Assembly (NCBI GenBank): GCA_029959085.1 | Contig: JARWIR010000017.1 | Span: forward strand, 20,139,507 to 20,203,506 | DNA: 64,000 bases | Source: Nemophila menziesii | Taxonomy: Eukaryota > Streptophyta > Magnoliopsida > Boraginales > Hydrophyllaceae | Direction: 5' to 3' | Shown: in pieces, positions 23,641-35,631 of the stretch | Layout: every line of letters starts with the position of its first letter | Numbering within the stretch: position 1 is the stretch's first letter | Program-made: the position numbers and the translations under genes | Notes under the pieces: generated by a model | Seen by the model: only the letters and a program-made list of their open reading frames with translations | Told to the model about the DNA's origin: nothing | The model's database searches: none

Positions 23641-24460
23641 ACTTCTGCTTCTCTGATGTTGTGTTTGTGGTCTCAGATCTAGTTTATTGGTTAAGTAGTC
23701 ATTTATCATGACCTTTTTTGTTCAATCAATGGGTTATTATCTTTAGTTTTCTCCTTAATTATAACCTACATTATGAATTAAAACTAAGGGTAAACATGGG
23801 CAGAAAAATCGATTTCACGCCCTATAAAATCCACCTTACACGAAGTAGGTCGGGGTTATCAAAAGTAAAAGTATTATGCCCTATAAAATCTACCTTACAC
23901 GAAGTAGGTCGGGGTTATCAAAAGTAAAAGTATTAGACTTTTTTGCTTAAACCTTTGTACACAAGTTAGTGCGAGTTCAGATCAATTAGTGTGGTTTAGG
24001 GGCGTGTTCGGGTTTTGTATCGCGTTTATATGTGTTCTAGACCAAATTTAACAATCCATAAAAGGTAGTCATTTTTCAAATATTAAACTCACCATCCACC
24101 CACCAATGAATAAAATCCGTCAAATAGGGGCTACGGCAAGGCTAGACACACAAAACACCCACACGACAATTTTTTTCTTAAAAAAAACTTTTGGACTTAT
24201 CATCCTGATCCGCTATGGGCTAAAAAATATTGGGTTGGAATCGCGGTTGGTCGGATTGGATAAGGCGGACCAATTAAAAAAATAATTTCCCCCTACTCCA
24301 AACAATCCCTAAATTAACCTAAAGCATCTTTCTTGCCTAAAAACAGATCTGAGAAAGAAAATCCGTTCTCACATACCAAAATTCAGCAAAATTATCCACA
24401 ATCACACTCTCTTTAGCTCCAAATTCATCATTTATAGTGTTTATCTTAAGAACAATAGTA
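23641..24460 (+). promoter_or_regulatory. 5' flank of F-box/FBD gene 1
   Basis: Probable promoter and 5' leader. It holds a tandem duplication of 56 bp (about 23818-23935; unit ccctataaaatc...aaaagtattat). No strong TATA box could be singled out. Copies are at 53640-54638 (with a 160-bp insert) and 60600-61376 (single 56-bp unit). Confidence 0.5.
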
Positions 24461-26142
24461 ATGTCATCAGTTACAAATGATTCTAGGCATAAGCGCATCA
24501 CCCAAGCTTCAAGTGATGGTGTCGATAGGATCAGCTATTTGCCGGAACCGATTATTTCTCAAATTCTATCCCTTCTTCCGACAGAGGATGCTGTCGCCAC
24601 CAGCTTGCTTTCAAAGAAGTGGAAGTTCTTATGGAGAAATATTCATAATCTCAGTTTTGATGATGGTGCTCGACATTTCAGCCAGCTCCAACACACTGAT
24701 AAAGAACAAGACAGTTTATTCGGATATTTTGTAAATAAGGTATTGTTATTCCTCGATCGAAAATGCATAGACAAGTTTTCTCTTAAGATCAATCAATTTG
24801 GGGAGGTTCATTATGTTACTATTTGGATAGCTACAGCAGTTTCTCGAAATGCTAAATTGATTGAGTTTGATGGACGTGATTGTTACTATGACTTTGAAAG
24901 TTTATACTTCGATATGCCTGGTAGTCTTTTTACTTGTGAGACACTAGAAGTTCTTAATTTAATTGGTCGGATAAATCTCCATGTACCCAACTTAGTTTCT
25001 CTTCCAAATCTCAAAACCCTTCGTCTCGAATTGGTGATTTATGAAGGCGATGAATCTGTTTGCAAGCTCATATCTGGTTGTTCATCGCTTGAGAATCTAT
25101 ATGTTGTGAGATATGCATATGACAATGTGATCACATTTACTATATCTTCTCCCACTTTGAGGATTATCACCTTAAATTTCGATAATGACGCAGATTATTT
25201 ACTCAGCTCCGATGGTAACTTCCCTGAAGAATTCAACTACAAGCTTGCTATAAATGCTCCACAACTTCGTTATCTTGAACTAACTGATACATATGTATTG
25301 AAAGACTTCTTGTTCGAGAACTTATGCTTATTGGATAAAGCAAGAATTGACCTTGACATTTGTAGCTCAATGATTGAAGATGATCATTACTGCAAAGCTA
25401 TTGTTAAACTTCTTCAACAACTTTACAATGTGAAGAATCTAAGCTTGATGGGTAATGTAATGGAGGTAATTTTGCAATTATTCAATCTTACATGCTTGTT
25501 AATCTGATTTACTTTACTTCTGCTAGTGTAATATCATCATATAAAATACTCATAATCACTCTCGATTGCCATAATTAAGATAACATTATCACACCTGCTC
25601 AATTGTGATACCAGAAAAAACGAACAGTAATTTATTCTTTCCCTTTCGTGAAGGCTCTTAACGGTGCAACTTTATCCACAAGCTTTCTGAGGTTATCTCA
25701 GTTGACTATATCAGGAACATGTTGGACACATCTACTGCTTAGTTTTCTTGAAGGCTCAAAAAAATTGAAATCTCTTTCACTTTTACAGGTTAGTAGATAC
25801 TCATGGAGGGGTGCTTGTATTTTAATTGGCAAACATTTTAAGTAATTAATGTTGTTGATGCAGTATGGTTTTAATAATCTCCAAAACATGGTTGAGGAAC
25901 CTGAGAAAGTGCCTACTTGCTTCTTGTCATGTCTTAAAACAATCTTAATTGAAGGATATCAAGGTTCGGTAGATGAAGTGAATATGTTAGCTTATATTTT
26001 GAAGAATGCTAAACTCTTGAAAACAATCACAATACAAGCTAACCACAATTTGGGCACTGAGGCAAGATCGCAGCTGATTCAGAATGTATCAAACTTTCCT
26101 CGAGGATCTTCAAAATGTGAATTTACGTTTTTAGGAGCCTAG
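24461..26142 (+). CDS. F-box/LRR/FBD protein, gene 1 (three exons)
   Basis: Exons 24461-25465, 25654-25788 and 25864-26142 join in phase 0 with GT-AG introns (donors ggtaatttt and ggttagtag; acceptors cgtgaag and gatgcag), giving 472 residues. The F-box is at 21-61 (ISYLPEPIISQILSLLPTED, WKFLWRN), which in this family binds SKP1 in SCF E3 ligases. Leucine-rich segments follow from about 154 (LFTCETLEVLNLIGRINLHV, LPNLKTLRLE), and the C-terminal FBD domain is at about 396-462 (VPTCFLSCLKTILIE, AYILKNAKLLKTITI). The ATG at 24461 begins MSSVTNDSRHK; an upstream in-frame GTG is not a plausible start. Without splicing, translation would stop at 25507. It differs from genes 2 and 3 by a few residues and ends in GA after FTFL. 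The substrate is unknown. Confidence 0.88.
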
Positions 26143-27688
26143 TAGTATGTTAATCGTCTCTTTTCATTTGTGAGAGCATGAAAAAATTGAAGAGGCAATT
26201 TGTAGCTTCGAGTTTATCTGAGGATCTGCAATATTTTAGTTATTCTACAAATATTGGAGTTATCATAATAGATCTGCAATTTCATATATGACCTAAATAG
26301 AGACAAAATACATCAAGTGGAGTTTTGGCAACCCCTCCTCTTTCTTTCCTTGTTTTATTTTCTCATGTCTTCTACATTTTGAAATGGTAAACAGAGAATT
26401 ATGGAAATAGAACCCACTTTTTGTATGATTCACGCAACAGGTTCACATCAATTCATCATTACTGACAATCCACGTTTTGATCAACATGAATGTTATTTGA
26501 TTTTGACGCGTGGAAGGGGTTATTGAAAGACGTACAATTTTTAAATTTTTAAAGACGAACTCTTTTTTTTTTTGTTGTTACCATCTTGTTGACTCGATTT
26601 GCAAATATTATCATCAAAAAGCCTTTTGTAAATATAAGATGGTAATTTAATAGCACTCATAGACACCTTGAGCCTCTATAACCACGTGATCCCATTCATT
26701 GTTTTAGAGAAACGATAATGTCACCCGATTTAAGTCTGTGTGGTCTTGGAAATCTCGACATGATCGGTTAAGCCGTGATCGGAAATTGTGACATTAATGA
26801 ATAAGTTATGATCATATACCCTTAACAACCTATCTTTTTTTTTTTTTTTTTGTCTACACTTAACAACCTATCTTGAACGCTATAAATAACTAAGGGAGAG
26901 CACGTGTCGGTTTTATCCGATTTTAAAGTTAGGATAAATCAAGAGTAATATATTTTGGTTTAAAGAATTGCTTAGGTAACCCAAGGGTAGATTAAAAAAA
27001 AAAAGTTTACCCTCAGGTTAATTCGAGTTACCCTTCGGTTATCTTTGATTTACCCACTTTAGTCAACATTAGTCAAACTTTTTTAACGCATGAAAAAGTT
27101 TAAAAAATGACAAAAACATAAAAAACTGGTATTGTTATACCTCTAAAGATCAAAGTTACAATTTTGACATTACAAACCAAGAAGTCGTGAATTGAATACT
27201 TCAAAATAAGTTATGCATGTTTGGAATATCAAAGAAAAGCCAAATAAAAAAAATCTCTAATATGCATGTGTTGTATTTTTTTTATGTTACACGGTTTTTT
27301 GGTTTGGGTAAACCCAACCTAATAGTTTGGGTAGTATATGGGCAAAATACATGGACCCGAAAAATCAAAAGGTAACCTGATGGATAAGGTTGACCTTGGT
27401 AAAATTAACATATATTTTGGGTTAGTTTAGTTAAAATTAACTCGGTTTTTCGCTTTTGTTAGAATTCTACTCTGCCCTATAAATAACCATAACAATTATT
27501 ATAATTGTAACAAATTTGATATTTTATCAATTTCTCACAATGCGATATTAGAAATTAAAATGGTTTTGAATCCAAAATAACTTTTGATCTATTGAAAAAA
27601 ACTAGCATAGAAATAATATAGATTAAAATTTTTATCCAGTATTGGACGATCTAATATATATAATATAGGAGAAATGCCAACGATTCCA
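26143..27688. other. 3' flank of F-box gene 1, no gene
   Basis: AT-rich. It contains a region with gggtaaccc-type motifs in both orientations (about 26960-27060 and 27300-27430; for example ggtaacccaagggtag and gtttaccctcagg) that may be the ends of a small hAT-like element, without clear boundaries. Copies follow genes 2 (56315-57876) and 3 (63053-64000, cut by the window). Confidence 0.4.
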
Positions 27689-28200
27689 AATGTCTCCAAT
27701 TTTCCTCAATATTTTTTAGTTGCTAGAATTTTTTTTAATGATTTTTGGCCTTTAGATCAATTTTAATTAGTGGTTCATATTGTTTAAATTAGATCGACAA
27801 CTCAAAATGTCTTGATTTTCGTCTATATTTTCCAACCGTTAAATTATATGTGGGCCATCTCATTATAATATCTTATTATAACTAATATTCACAATCTTAT
27901 ATGTTTAAATTTTTTTAATCTACGCCGCTACTACTCTCTCTCGAAATGTCTTCTATTTTCCTCCATATTTTCTAGCCGTTAGATTTTTTCTACGATTTTT
28001 GGCATTTAGATCAATTTTATAGGTTCAAATTGTTTAAATTAGTTCGACATCTCAAAATGTCTTAATTTATGTTTATATTTTTCAACCGCTAGATTATAAG
28101 TAGACCATCTCATGATAATATCTTACTATAACTAATTTCCACAATCTTATATTTTTTCAAATTTTTAATCGACGCCGCTACTACTCTCTCTCTCTCTCTC
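27689..28200. repeat. 256-bp tandem duplication
   Basis: Two diverged units, about 27689-27944 and 27945-28200. Landmarks repeat in order: atgtctccaattttcctc / atgtcttctattttcctc, tttttggc(c/a)tttagatca, cgacatctcaaaatgtctt, ccatctcat(t/g)ataatatctta, gacgccgctactactctctc. The breakpoint used by the unit 2/unit 3 tandem joint falls inside the first unit (aatgat at 27734-27739). Confidence 0.75.
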
Positions 28201-28259
28201 TTCAAGTCACGGACAAAAAAAGATCTCTTAAAGTTGCATTGGAACAAAAAACAAAAAGA

Positions 28260-28625
28260 AATCTCTTCACACTCAAGTGTCACCAAGCCGCTACAGGACC
28301 AATTTCCACCACCATCATCTCCCAGGTCTTCCCACCAAGCCGCTCTCCTGCACAAGAAAACCGCCGCCACTTCAAAACCATTCTCCACCATCATCATCAA
28401 CCCGGCTTGGAAACACTCACCTTCCCACCAAGCCGTTGCTATTACTTGGGGACCATTCTCCACCATCATCAAACAGGCTGGACTATGCCATCAGCAATCG
28501 AAGAACCCTAATTAATGAATGCAAACACTCACCTTCCCACCACGTTTCTCTCCTGCACACGAAAACCGCCACCACTCGTGGACCATTCTCCACCATCATC
28601 AACCTGGCTTTGCAAAGAACCAAAA
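28260..28625. repeat. Internally repeated block (caccatcatcaacc / cttcccaccaagccg)
   Basis: Three imperfect units of roughly 100 bp alternate cttcccaccaagccgc, tgcacaagaaaaccgccgcc and accattctccaccatcatca. All three plus-strand frames and one minus-strand frame are open only because the repeat lacks stops, so I do not call a protein. Relatives lie at 19050-19080 and 19600-19680. Confidence 0.6.
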
Positions 28626-29144
28626 TTAAAGTAAAAAAAATTAACTGGCTCTAAAAAGTTGAATTATTTTGCACCTAATCTCTTTTTTTACAATTTTTTA
28701 AAATTATCTGATTACAGTCATGTTGTTTATTATATTTTTATATTCTACAATGTTGTTTGTTATATTTTTATACTAATCCTACAATGGCTATATGAACGTA
28801 GGAATCCTTTTAAACCCAGTACAGTCGTGTTGTTTATTATATTTCTATACAAATCCTAAAATGGCCATTTTATGATGTTGGAAGCCTGCAAAACTCTTAT
28901 ATAGTTCCCCTACTGCAAATGTATAAATAATATACTTATCTTTACAACTACCAGAATACCCAAGTGAAATCGAGCTAGCCAATGTTCTCGAAACTCGCGA
29001 ACAAAGATTAAACGTCTTTAGAATAGCTTGGAATGTTTGTAATTTTTTCCAGCAAACCAAAAGCAAGGAGACGATGTAGTAAGAAAGCTCTGATATATTT
29101 GTTTCCGTTAATAAACACAATTAATATACGCTATATATGGATGG
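28626..29144. other. Gene-free AT-rich stretch
   Basis: It has a short duplicated phrase (gtcatgttgtttattatat / gtcgtgttgtttattatat / aatgttgtttgttatat between 28718 and 28850). No gene is seen. Confidence 0.4.
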
Positions 29145-31180
29145 GTTGTTGGTGTTGCCTAGGGTGTGATAAAATAATATAATAAAAGATAGATAAACGA
29201 TTCACAATTCACCCTAGATAAGCACAGTACTGCAAGTATTATAGGACGTATGCAAGTTTTAATGATAAGAAAGTTCGTTCTCAGGGACTTAGTGTGTTAT
29301 ACGAATAAGAAAATATCAAGAGTAGCAAGTAATTAATTAAAAGAAAAGGAATATAGATGAATGATTGAGAGATAATTATTTAACTAATTAAAATAAAGAC
29401 AATAAAATAAATACGAAGAATATGAGATGAGAGATATAGCTTAGGTTTTGCTAGTATGCACTAATCCTTCTAATTCTTTCTATCAAATTCTAGTTAATAA
29501 GGGAGATAATTAGCTCTTAGATACTTAGTCAGGATTCTGAATTCCCATAACCTAGACCTTGAGAGCGACTAGGGGGCTACGGCACAACCACGAGGCAGTT
29601 TAGAATATGATTATCAAGCGCTACCAAGGCCCTAAGAAAACAATTCCTTCAATTGGTGATATGTTGATTAAAACAGACCCTAATGACTATCTAGTTAGAA
29701 TCGGTGTTGTCAGGACCAATATCAGACACTAGACGTTATGTGGTGTTTCAATAATTAGACACCCCTTTCGTGCGACCATCTAACTACTGTTAAGAAAGCC
29801 TAAAGTGATCAGGTTTAGGACAGGAAATTATTCAAAACACATAAACAAATATATGGGTAAGCAGCTAATATCAAATTAAAACATATAATTCCCAAAGGAA
29901 CTTAGATAGAAAGAAAATAGAATTCATAGATTATACATAATGCAAAACTCAAGCTATGGGAAAATTAGTTCATACCTGAAGGAAATAAACTAAAAGAATG
30001 AATAAAATACTTCATCTTACTCTCTTCAATAACTCTAATGATAATAAACCTAAGGACTAATTAATGGGAGGCAAGGATGATTTACAAGAGATATAAGGGT
30101 GTATTTATAGGTGTAGAGAAGCCCTAATTCGTTTTCTTGGAGTATAAGACAAGTAATTGACTCCTAGCCCAACTCAAATTCGTAGCCCTAATATATAGAA
30201 AATGTAATAATCAGCCACTGTTTTGTTTTGGTCATAACTACTTCAATACTTATTCTTTTGACGCGTTCCAATAGTCGAAATTGATCGTCTAGGAAAGATC
30301 TTTAACTTTGCTTTAGACCATTCTTCCAAATTCCTAACCAATCTTGAGTTATAAGCCCATTTGTGGTCGTAGGTACTGGAATTCAGATTTATTTGGCAAC
30401 TTTATCTTTCCATATCCTAACTTTTCCTTTCTTTCTCCAATTTCCATGTATATCTTCTTTCCTTTATCTTTTAAAATTGACTTGGAATCTAATTAATATC
30501 CATATATATATTTAAAGGTTCACACTAAATAAATAATCAAACCCAATATGCTCTAAAAAAAATAATTCATTAAATCAAGACTAGAAATAGGAAAGTGCAC
30601 TATATCATAGGAAAATCGAGTATTTAGACTTCTACAACACTAAAAATGATGTCTCCAACTAATATTAAATCATCACAAATGAGAAGACATCAAGACCCCC
30701 AACTCAAAGTTGTATCGTCCCGATACAATAAAGATAAAAACAAAGGGAAGTCTCTAAATACACACCTAGGTTAATTAAGCACAATGGGAAAGGATATAGC
30801 AGAATATATAGAATATACATAAAGCAATTACTCAGAAAATTTTATGTAATAATATTTACAAACTACATACCTGTACACTTCTCATAACTACATTCAACAC
30901 GGCTTGAATTCAAGATTAGATTAGCTTCGCAATGTAAGAAGGAGATGAGCTTTACTCAGTTCACCAAGGAAGCTATAGATTGTTCATCGAACTTCACTAG
31001 TATCCAAAGATCCACTTAACTACTCTCTGTTGGCTCAATCACTTCTAGATTACATAGCAAAGAATCAAAAGGTCTTTAAGGTTGTAATGTTGGCTTAGGG
31101 ACGGTATGATAAGTATTTTTGGATAATTTAGAGTGAGCTTTTGGCTCTCTCCTCACTAGCCATCAACGAATCGCCCTAGA
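29145..31180. other. Unclassified LTR-like non-coding sequence
   Basis: No open frame worth calling. Stretches such as 29200-29300 and 29540-29800 read like untranslated ends of a plant gypsy-type element. Ends, primer site and coding parts are not identifiable. Confidence 0.35.
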
Positions 31181-31374
31181 GCTTGAGTTACTCTCATAAA
31201 ACGTTTCTCACTCAACCCAATGATTTTTTTTATGCACAAAGTAGCATCCCCAATAACCCAATTGTTCACATAAAAATTCCTCTTTGCCGGTCCAAATATA
31301 TATTCTTTTTCAAATCAACTTTTTTCTTTTGTATAGCTATGATTCTCTTTTTAATGTTGAGATATCACGCTATT

Positions 31375-31722
31375 GGTAGGGCACTAAACGAGATGTATAA
31401 CGGTTAGTCTAGACACATACGTCGTAGACACAATCGTGTTAGACAACTATTCTCAAAACGAGTTATTACTATTGATTACATTCGATCAAAGGATAACATA
31501 GCAGATCCACTAACTAAAGGTCTACAAAGAGAGCAAGTGCGAGTATTGTCAAGGGGAATGGGTATTAAGCCTATGAAAGCTGAGTTGACATGGTGGGAAC
31601 CCTACCTAGCAGAGTGGAGATCCTACAATCTAGTTTCAGAGGGAAAAGTGAATCATGAAACTGCAACTTGGTGCGACGTACTGTGGGGAGACCTCTCCAA
31701 ATCATTCATAGGACAAAATTAA
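31375..31722 (+). pseudogene. Ty1/copia RNase H C-terminal remnant
   Basis: The frame contains IGRALNEMYNG, an in-frame TAG at 31405-31407, then SRHIRRRHNRVRQL and TIDYIRSKDNIADPLTKGLQ. These are unmistakable C-terminal motifs of copia reverse transcriptase/RNase H (the HIRRRH and ADPLTK signatures). It continues to a natural stop at 31722 after SFIGQN. The upstream protein, including integrase and reverse transcriptase, is missing. About 470 bp of 3' untranslated sequence follows and leads into the probable LTR of segment X3. Confidence 0.85.
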
Positions 31723-32185
31723 ACAGTGCTACTTGTAAAAGTGAGGATAAATTAAACTTTTAATGGCTCTTGTATCTTCTATATCATAAGATATAGTAAT
31801 TCAGAATACTCTCGACAAGAGATCACTTTTATGAATAACATGGGTAGGCCCGCCCTACAAGAATTTTTAAAGGCGAAATACTCCGACGGTTTTTCATGAA
31901 ATACCAGGAGTTGTCAAGGGTTGTAAATGGACACAACTGTGAGAACCAAATAATGTTTGGAAGTATTCTATGTAAGTTATATTGTATTGGTTTACACAAA
32001 AGCTGAATAGTTCAAGACATCACGTTCACTAGTTAGCAAGTAAATCCGATAGCTCTTACTAGAGAGGGTTCAAGGCCAAAAGCTACCCTTCTCGATATAG
32101 TATTCTTCCGCGCTTTTATCTCGCTCTCTCTCGTGTTTAGCATTCGTTTGAATAATATTTGTAAGGTGGTTAGTCAATTTCCATT
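31723..32185 (+). other. Copia 3' untranslated region
   Basis: Non-coding link between the RNase H stop and the polypurine-like tract of segment X3 (catgtgggaa, about 32186-32195). From 32103 on it is shared with the insertions inside the F-box pseudogenes. Confidence 0.5.
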
Positions 32186-34136
32186 CATGTGGGAATGGTT
32201 GGACAAATAGGATTCTACCCAAGAGTTGACCATCTTTACGATGATAGTCAGTGACTCAATTTAATGAAATGATTCGAATATTGATACGTTTATTCCAGTT
32301 GTAAAGATTAACGTAATACATTCATGTGGTGTGGTTTGAATTTGGCCCACATGCCTATTGGGCTTTTGGGCCTTGGGCTCATACCATCTGGACCAGCCAA
32401 GCTTTGTGTTTATTTGTAAACGTTGTATCTTCTAATTAATACACCGTATCTTCAAATGAAACATCACAACTTTTGGCCAAACCACCTTTTCATCTTCTAT
32501 AAATAGTTGGTCAACTCAACCATTTTCTTCATTTAGTTTTTCAAAGCATTAAGTATTAAAATAATAAGAGAGATAGAAAGAAGCAGCATTATTAAGTTCG
32601 TTGAAATTCTTAAGAATTCGTGTGTCAGTTTCTTTTGAATAATTTTGTCGTTGTATCCTGGAGGTTGAAGCTAGCAAACGTAAGACATCGGTACATGGAC
32701 TAAATACCTTAAAGACATCAGATCCAATTCGAGCCTCGACAAGTAAAGCTATTTATTTATTTACTTTTATTTTATTTTTGCATTAGTTTTCATATTGTTT
32801 TACTGGTTTATACAAATAAAACGCAACAAAATGTATCCCACCAAAAAACTAATCATGGAAGGCATCTAAAAAGTGTTATTCCATCTAAAGAAAATAGAAA
32901 AAAAAATTAATAATGCATCTTATAAAATATGTGAAGCTAAAGTTGAGGATACATAAACATTCTTTTTCATTGCTCTTGGGCAAAAACAATATGGTTTTGT
33001 AGCTCCTTACAATTTCAAACACATAAAATCTCCACTTTAAGTGTTATAGGTTGGATTGAACAATTGATATACTATACAGGAGTTGTTAAAGTTGACCCTC
33101 TTTAGGTTGGGGGGGGGGGGGTGGGGGGGACGGCGTTAGCCACTTATGTTATGTGGTCAATTTCGATAAGGAAAACAATTTTTTTAATGATGAGTTACCA
33201 GACCCTATTTTTATAGCTAAAATTTCAAAAAAAAGGCCAGTGATATTTATTTATCTCATAACAGCTCTGGAGCTGCTTAAATGATAGTTAAATGCTCTCT
33301 ATATGTGACAACAGTAGCCATATGGTAGAGAATAACATTTCCAGTGTTAATTGGACTAATCCTACAAAAGGGGAATTTAAATTTATTACAGATGTTTCAT
33401 GGAATTAGTTAAATAATGAGGCAGCTATTGTTTGTGTTGTTATGAATTTTGTAGGTAACTTAGAATATTGAAGAGTTATTCAGATTAAGGACGGTTATGA
33501 AAGTTGAAATTGGAGGGATATATCTAGATATGAGGATGATTGGGAGATACAACCTAAAAATCAATACATATAGAGAGTGATTGTTTAAATACTGTAAAAA
33601 AATTGAAAAACTCAAAGATTTGTAAGAATAGAGTCTTATGTGATATGAGCAATAATTGTAGACATGTTAGCAAAAGAGTATTAATTAGCCTTTTTTATAT
33701 TTCTAGGAGAATTAGAAGAAGAAAAACTTAAAAGTATTTTGTTATATCTTTGATTTGTTGTTCAACTTCTCTAATTAGCTCTCTTCGGAAGGACAAATAC
33801 CGTATGGATATTGGAAGATATAATATTTTGATATTAATAAAAGAATTTACTTTCGAATAAAAAGAAATACTAAATATGTAAAAAAAACTTAACCTTTTCA
33901 ATTGTCTCACACAAAGAGTTCTTGGTTAGACATATGTAAGTTGCAATCAGGATCCTTTAACATATTGCATACGATGTATAAAAAACACAACAAACTTACT
34001 TCTCTAACGACGAGAGTATGGGCGATGTTGGAATTATGCCCTAGCCCCAATAGTCTTGTAATGAAATGAACACAAGTGTTTACTGTACACGATAATAGTT
34101 GTTCATACAATGTTGATTAAAGGAATTTTTTCCTTG
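32103..34136 (+). mobile_element. Segment X, third and more divergent copy
   Basis: Matches 6178-8132 and its continuation, with more substitutions and indels than units 1 and 2 show between each other. It includes an extra ~29-bp piece near 32427 and a long G tract at 33108-33130. The polypurine-like tract and possible LTR start are at about 32186-32196. Upstream similarity to X stops at 32103, but here the sequence continues into a copia 3' untranslated region and RNase H frame. Confidence 0.65.
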
Positions 34137-34945
34137 AATCTATGGCAAGATTTTATGATTATGGTATTCATTACATAACATAAAGGCAGATCCTTGATTA
34201 AGTTACGCGCTAGATATCAAAAGGTGTTATGATAATGAGAATCTAGCTCATAGGAATTAATCTAAACTTGTTCTTAGTCGTAGGATCATCGAGCTAGGGC
34301 CTCGATGATTCGGTTAGATTAATATGTAGCTAATGAGTATTTATTGGATAAATACCAGTAGTTCTTGTTTACCGAGTTAGGTACATAGATAATGCACATA
34401 GAGATGTGATTATCGAACTGACTAAATTTAGAGATTCCTAATGGTTAATTACCTTGAACTGTCAAGTGGGTTAATCTCTATAAGGACTTAAATTCTTGTA
34501 ATCCTTTGACCTGAGAGCATCGCTATAGTCGCATATGTGCTTATTGTGTTTAGATACTGGACTACTAGTGTGTCATAACGCTAGTCGAAAGGATATTGGA
34601 CATAGATAAGTATATGCTCATAGGGATGAGTCAAGATGGAATCTATCAACTCTATGTTAAGAGTTTGAGCTCTACGATGTCAAAATATTATACCGATTGT
34701 ATCAAATCCCTTGGCCAAGGTGATAGAATGAATGAAGAAAAGAGTTTCTTAGGTCATTCGTCAATCATTGATAATCGACGTGTAATGTAGTTGATTTTCT
34801 AATGGAATTTGACAGTTATACCATATCCCAGGATGATCTGAAGTTGTAAAGATAGAGAGATTACGTGTCTGGTCCTTTACCGGGTTCTTTGTACAGTGTT
34901 ACTTCACGTTATCCGGTCGTTGGGGAGTGTTGTTAGAGGTTAACC
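34137..34945. other. LTR-like non-coding sequence before unit 2
   Basis: No recognised gene (one chance frame at 34596-34790). It runs without a break into 34946-35060, which equals the first ~120 bases of the window, so the left end of the visible duplication lies inside one repeated element. Confidence 0.4.
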
Positions 34946-35060
34946 TCGATTAGTAGTTAATTGAGTTAACTACTATCGGTTTAACGATGAACCCACGTAT
35001 GGTACACTAACGATTGCATTGATCTTACTTCATGTCGTTAATTAGTTTTTATTATTAGAT

Positions 35061-35631
35061 AATATATATTAATTAATTATATACTTGGAATATTGGTATA
35101 TTAATTTGCTAATTAATATTCAAATATAAGACCAAACTAAAACAAAGGAGAAAAAATAATAATAGAGAAGTTTGTGGATCAAACTACGTACCTCCAATAT
35201 CACTAACTGTTAGGCTAGTCAAGCACCTCCAATAGTATACGATGTATCACTAACTGTTAGGCTAGTCAAGCCATTTTGTATAGTATAAAAGGTTCAAGTT
35301 TACTTCACAAGTGGATAAAAGTTATTATTAGAATAATGACAATTCAATATATGATATAGAATTTCTATCAATTTTCTTTCAGGAAAACAAAAACATAAAA
35401 AGCAAAAAAGTTTTTTAGTCTCAAAATCAAATTTAATTTTGAAAGCAAAAAATCAAAACTTGATGTACAAATCGTGGAGATTTCAAGTTTTTGAAGTTTG
35501 GTTAGTCTTTCGATTCTCATGCAAAGCCTTAAGGTATGTAATAAAATATTTTTCTTTAAATTCTTAAATTGCAATTAAATCGGTTTTAGAATTGCAATAT
35601 TTTTTTCAGCTTGCATATATTTAATTAACAC
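35061..35631. other. 3' flank of the FBA F-box gene
   Basis: Counterpart of 121-665, AT-rich and non-coding. It carries the extra short tandem duplication at about 35193-35262 that unit 1 lacks. Confidence 0.4.

Larger units (their letters stand above)
1..27739. repeat. Segmental duplication, unit 1
   Basis: The stretch matches 34946-57925 base for base apart from scattered substitutions and discrete indels. Matching points drift in steps (offset 34971 near 5.6 kb, 31689 near 11.8 kb, 30303 near 16.3 kb, 30021 near 19.7 kb). Each step is explained by an insertion present only in this unit: a copia LTR element, a 1.38-kb element and a SINE. The true left end is unknown because similarity runs to the window edge. 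Confidence 0.95.

Noticed and set aside
24461..25507. F-box gene as a single-exon protein ending at 25507
   Set aside because: The frame after 25465 is intronic (GT donor), and two downstream exons join in phase and supply the expected FBD domain.
28110..28654. Overlapping open frames on both strands, including proline/histidine-rich ones
   Set aside because: They are by-products of a stop-poor repeated sequence; no frame is favoured and no domain is seen.
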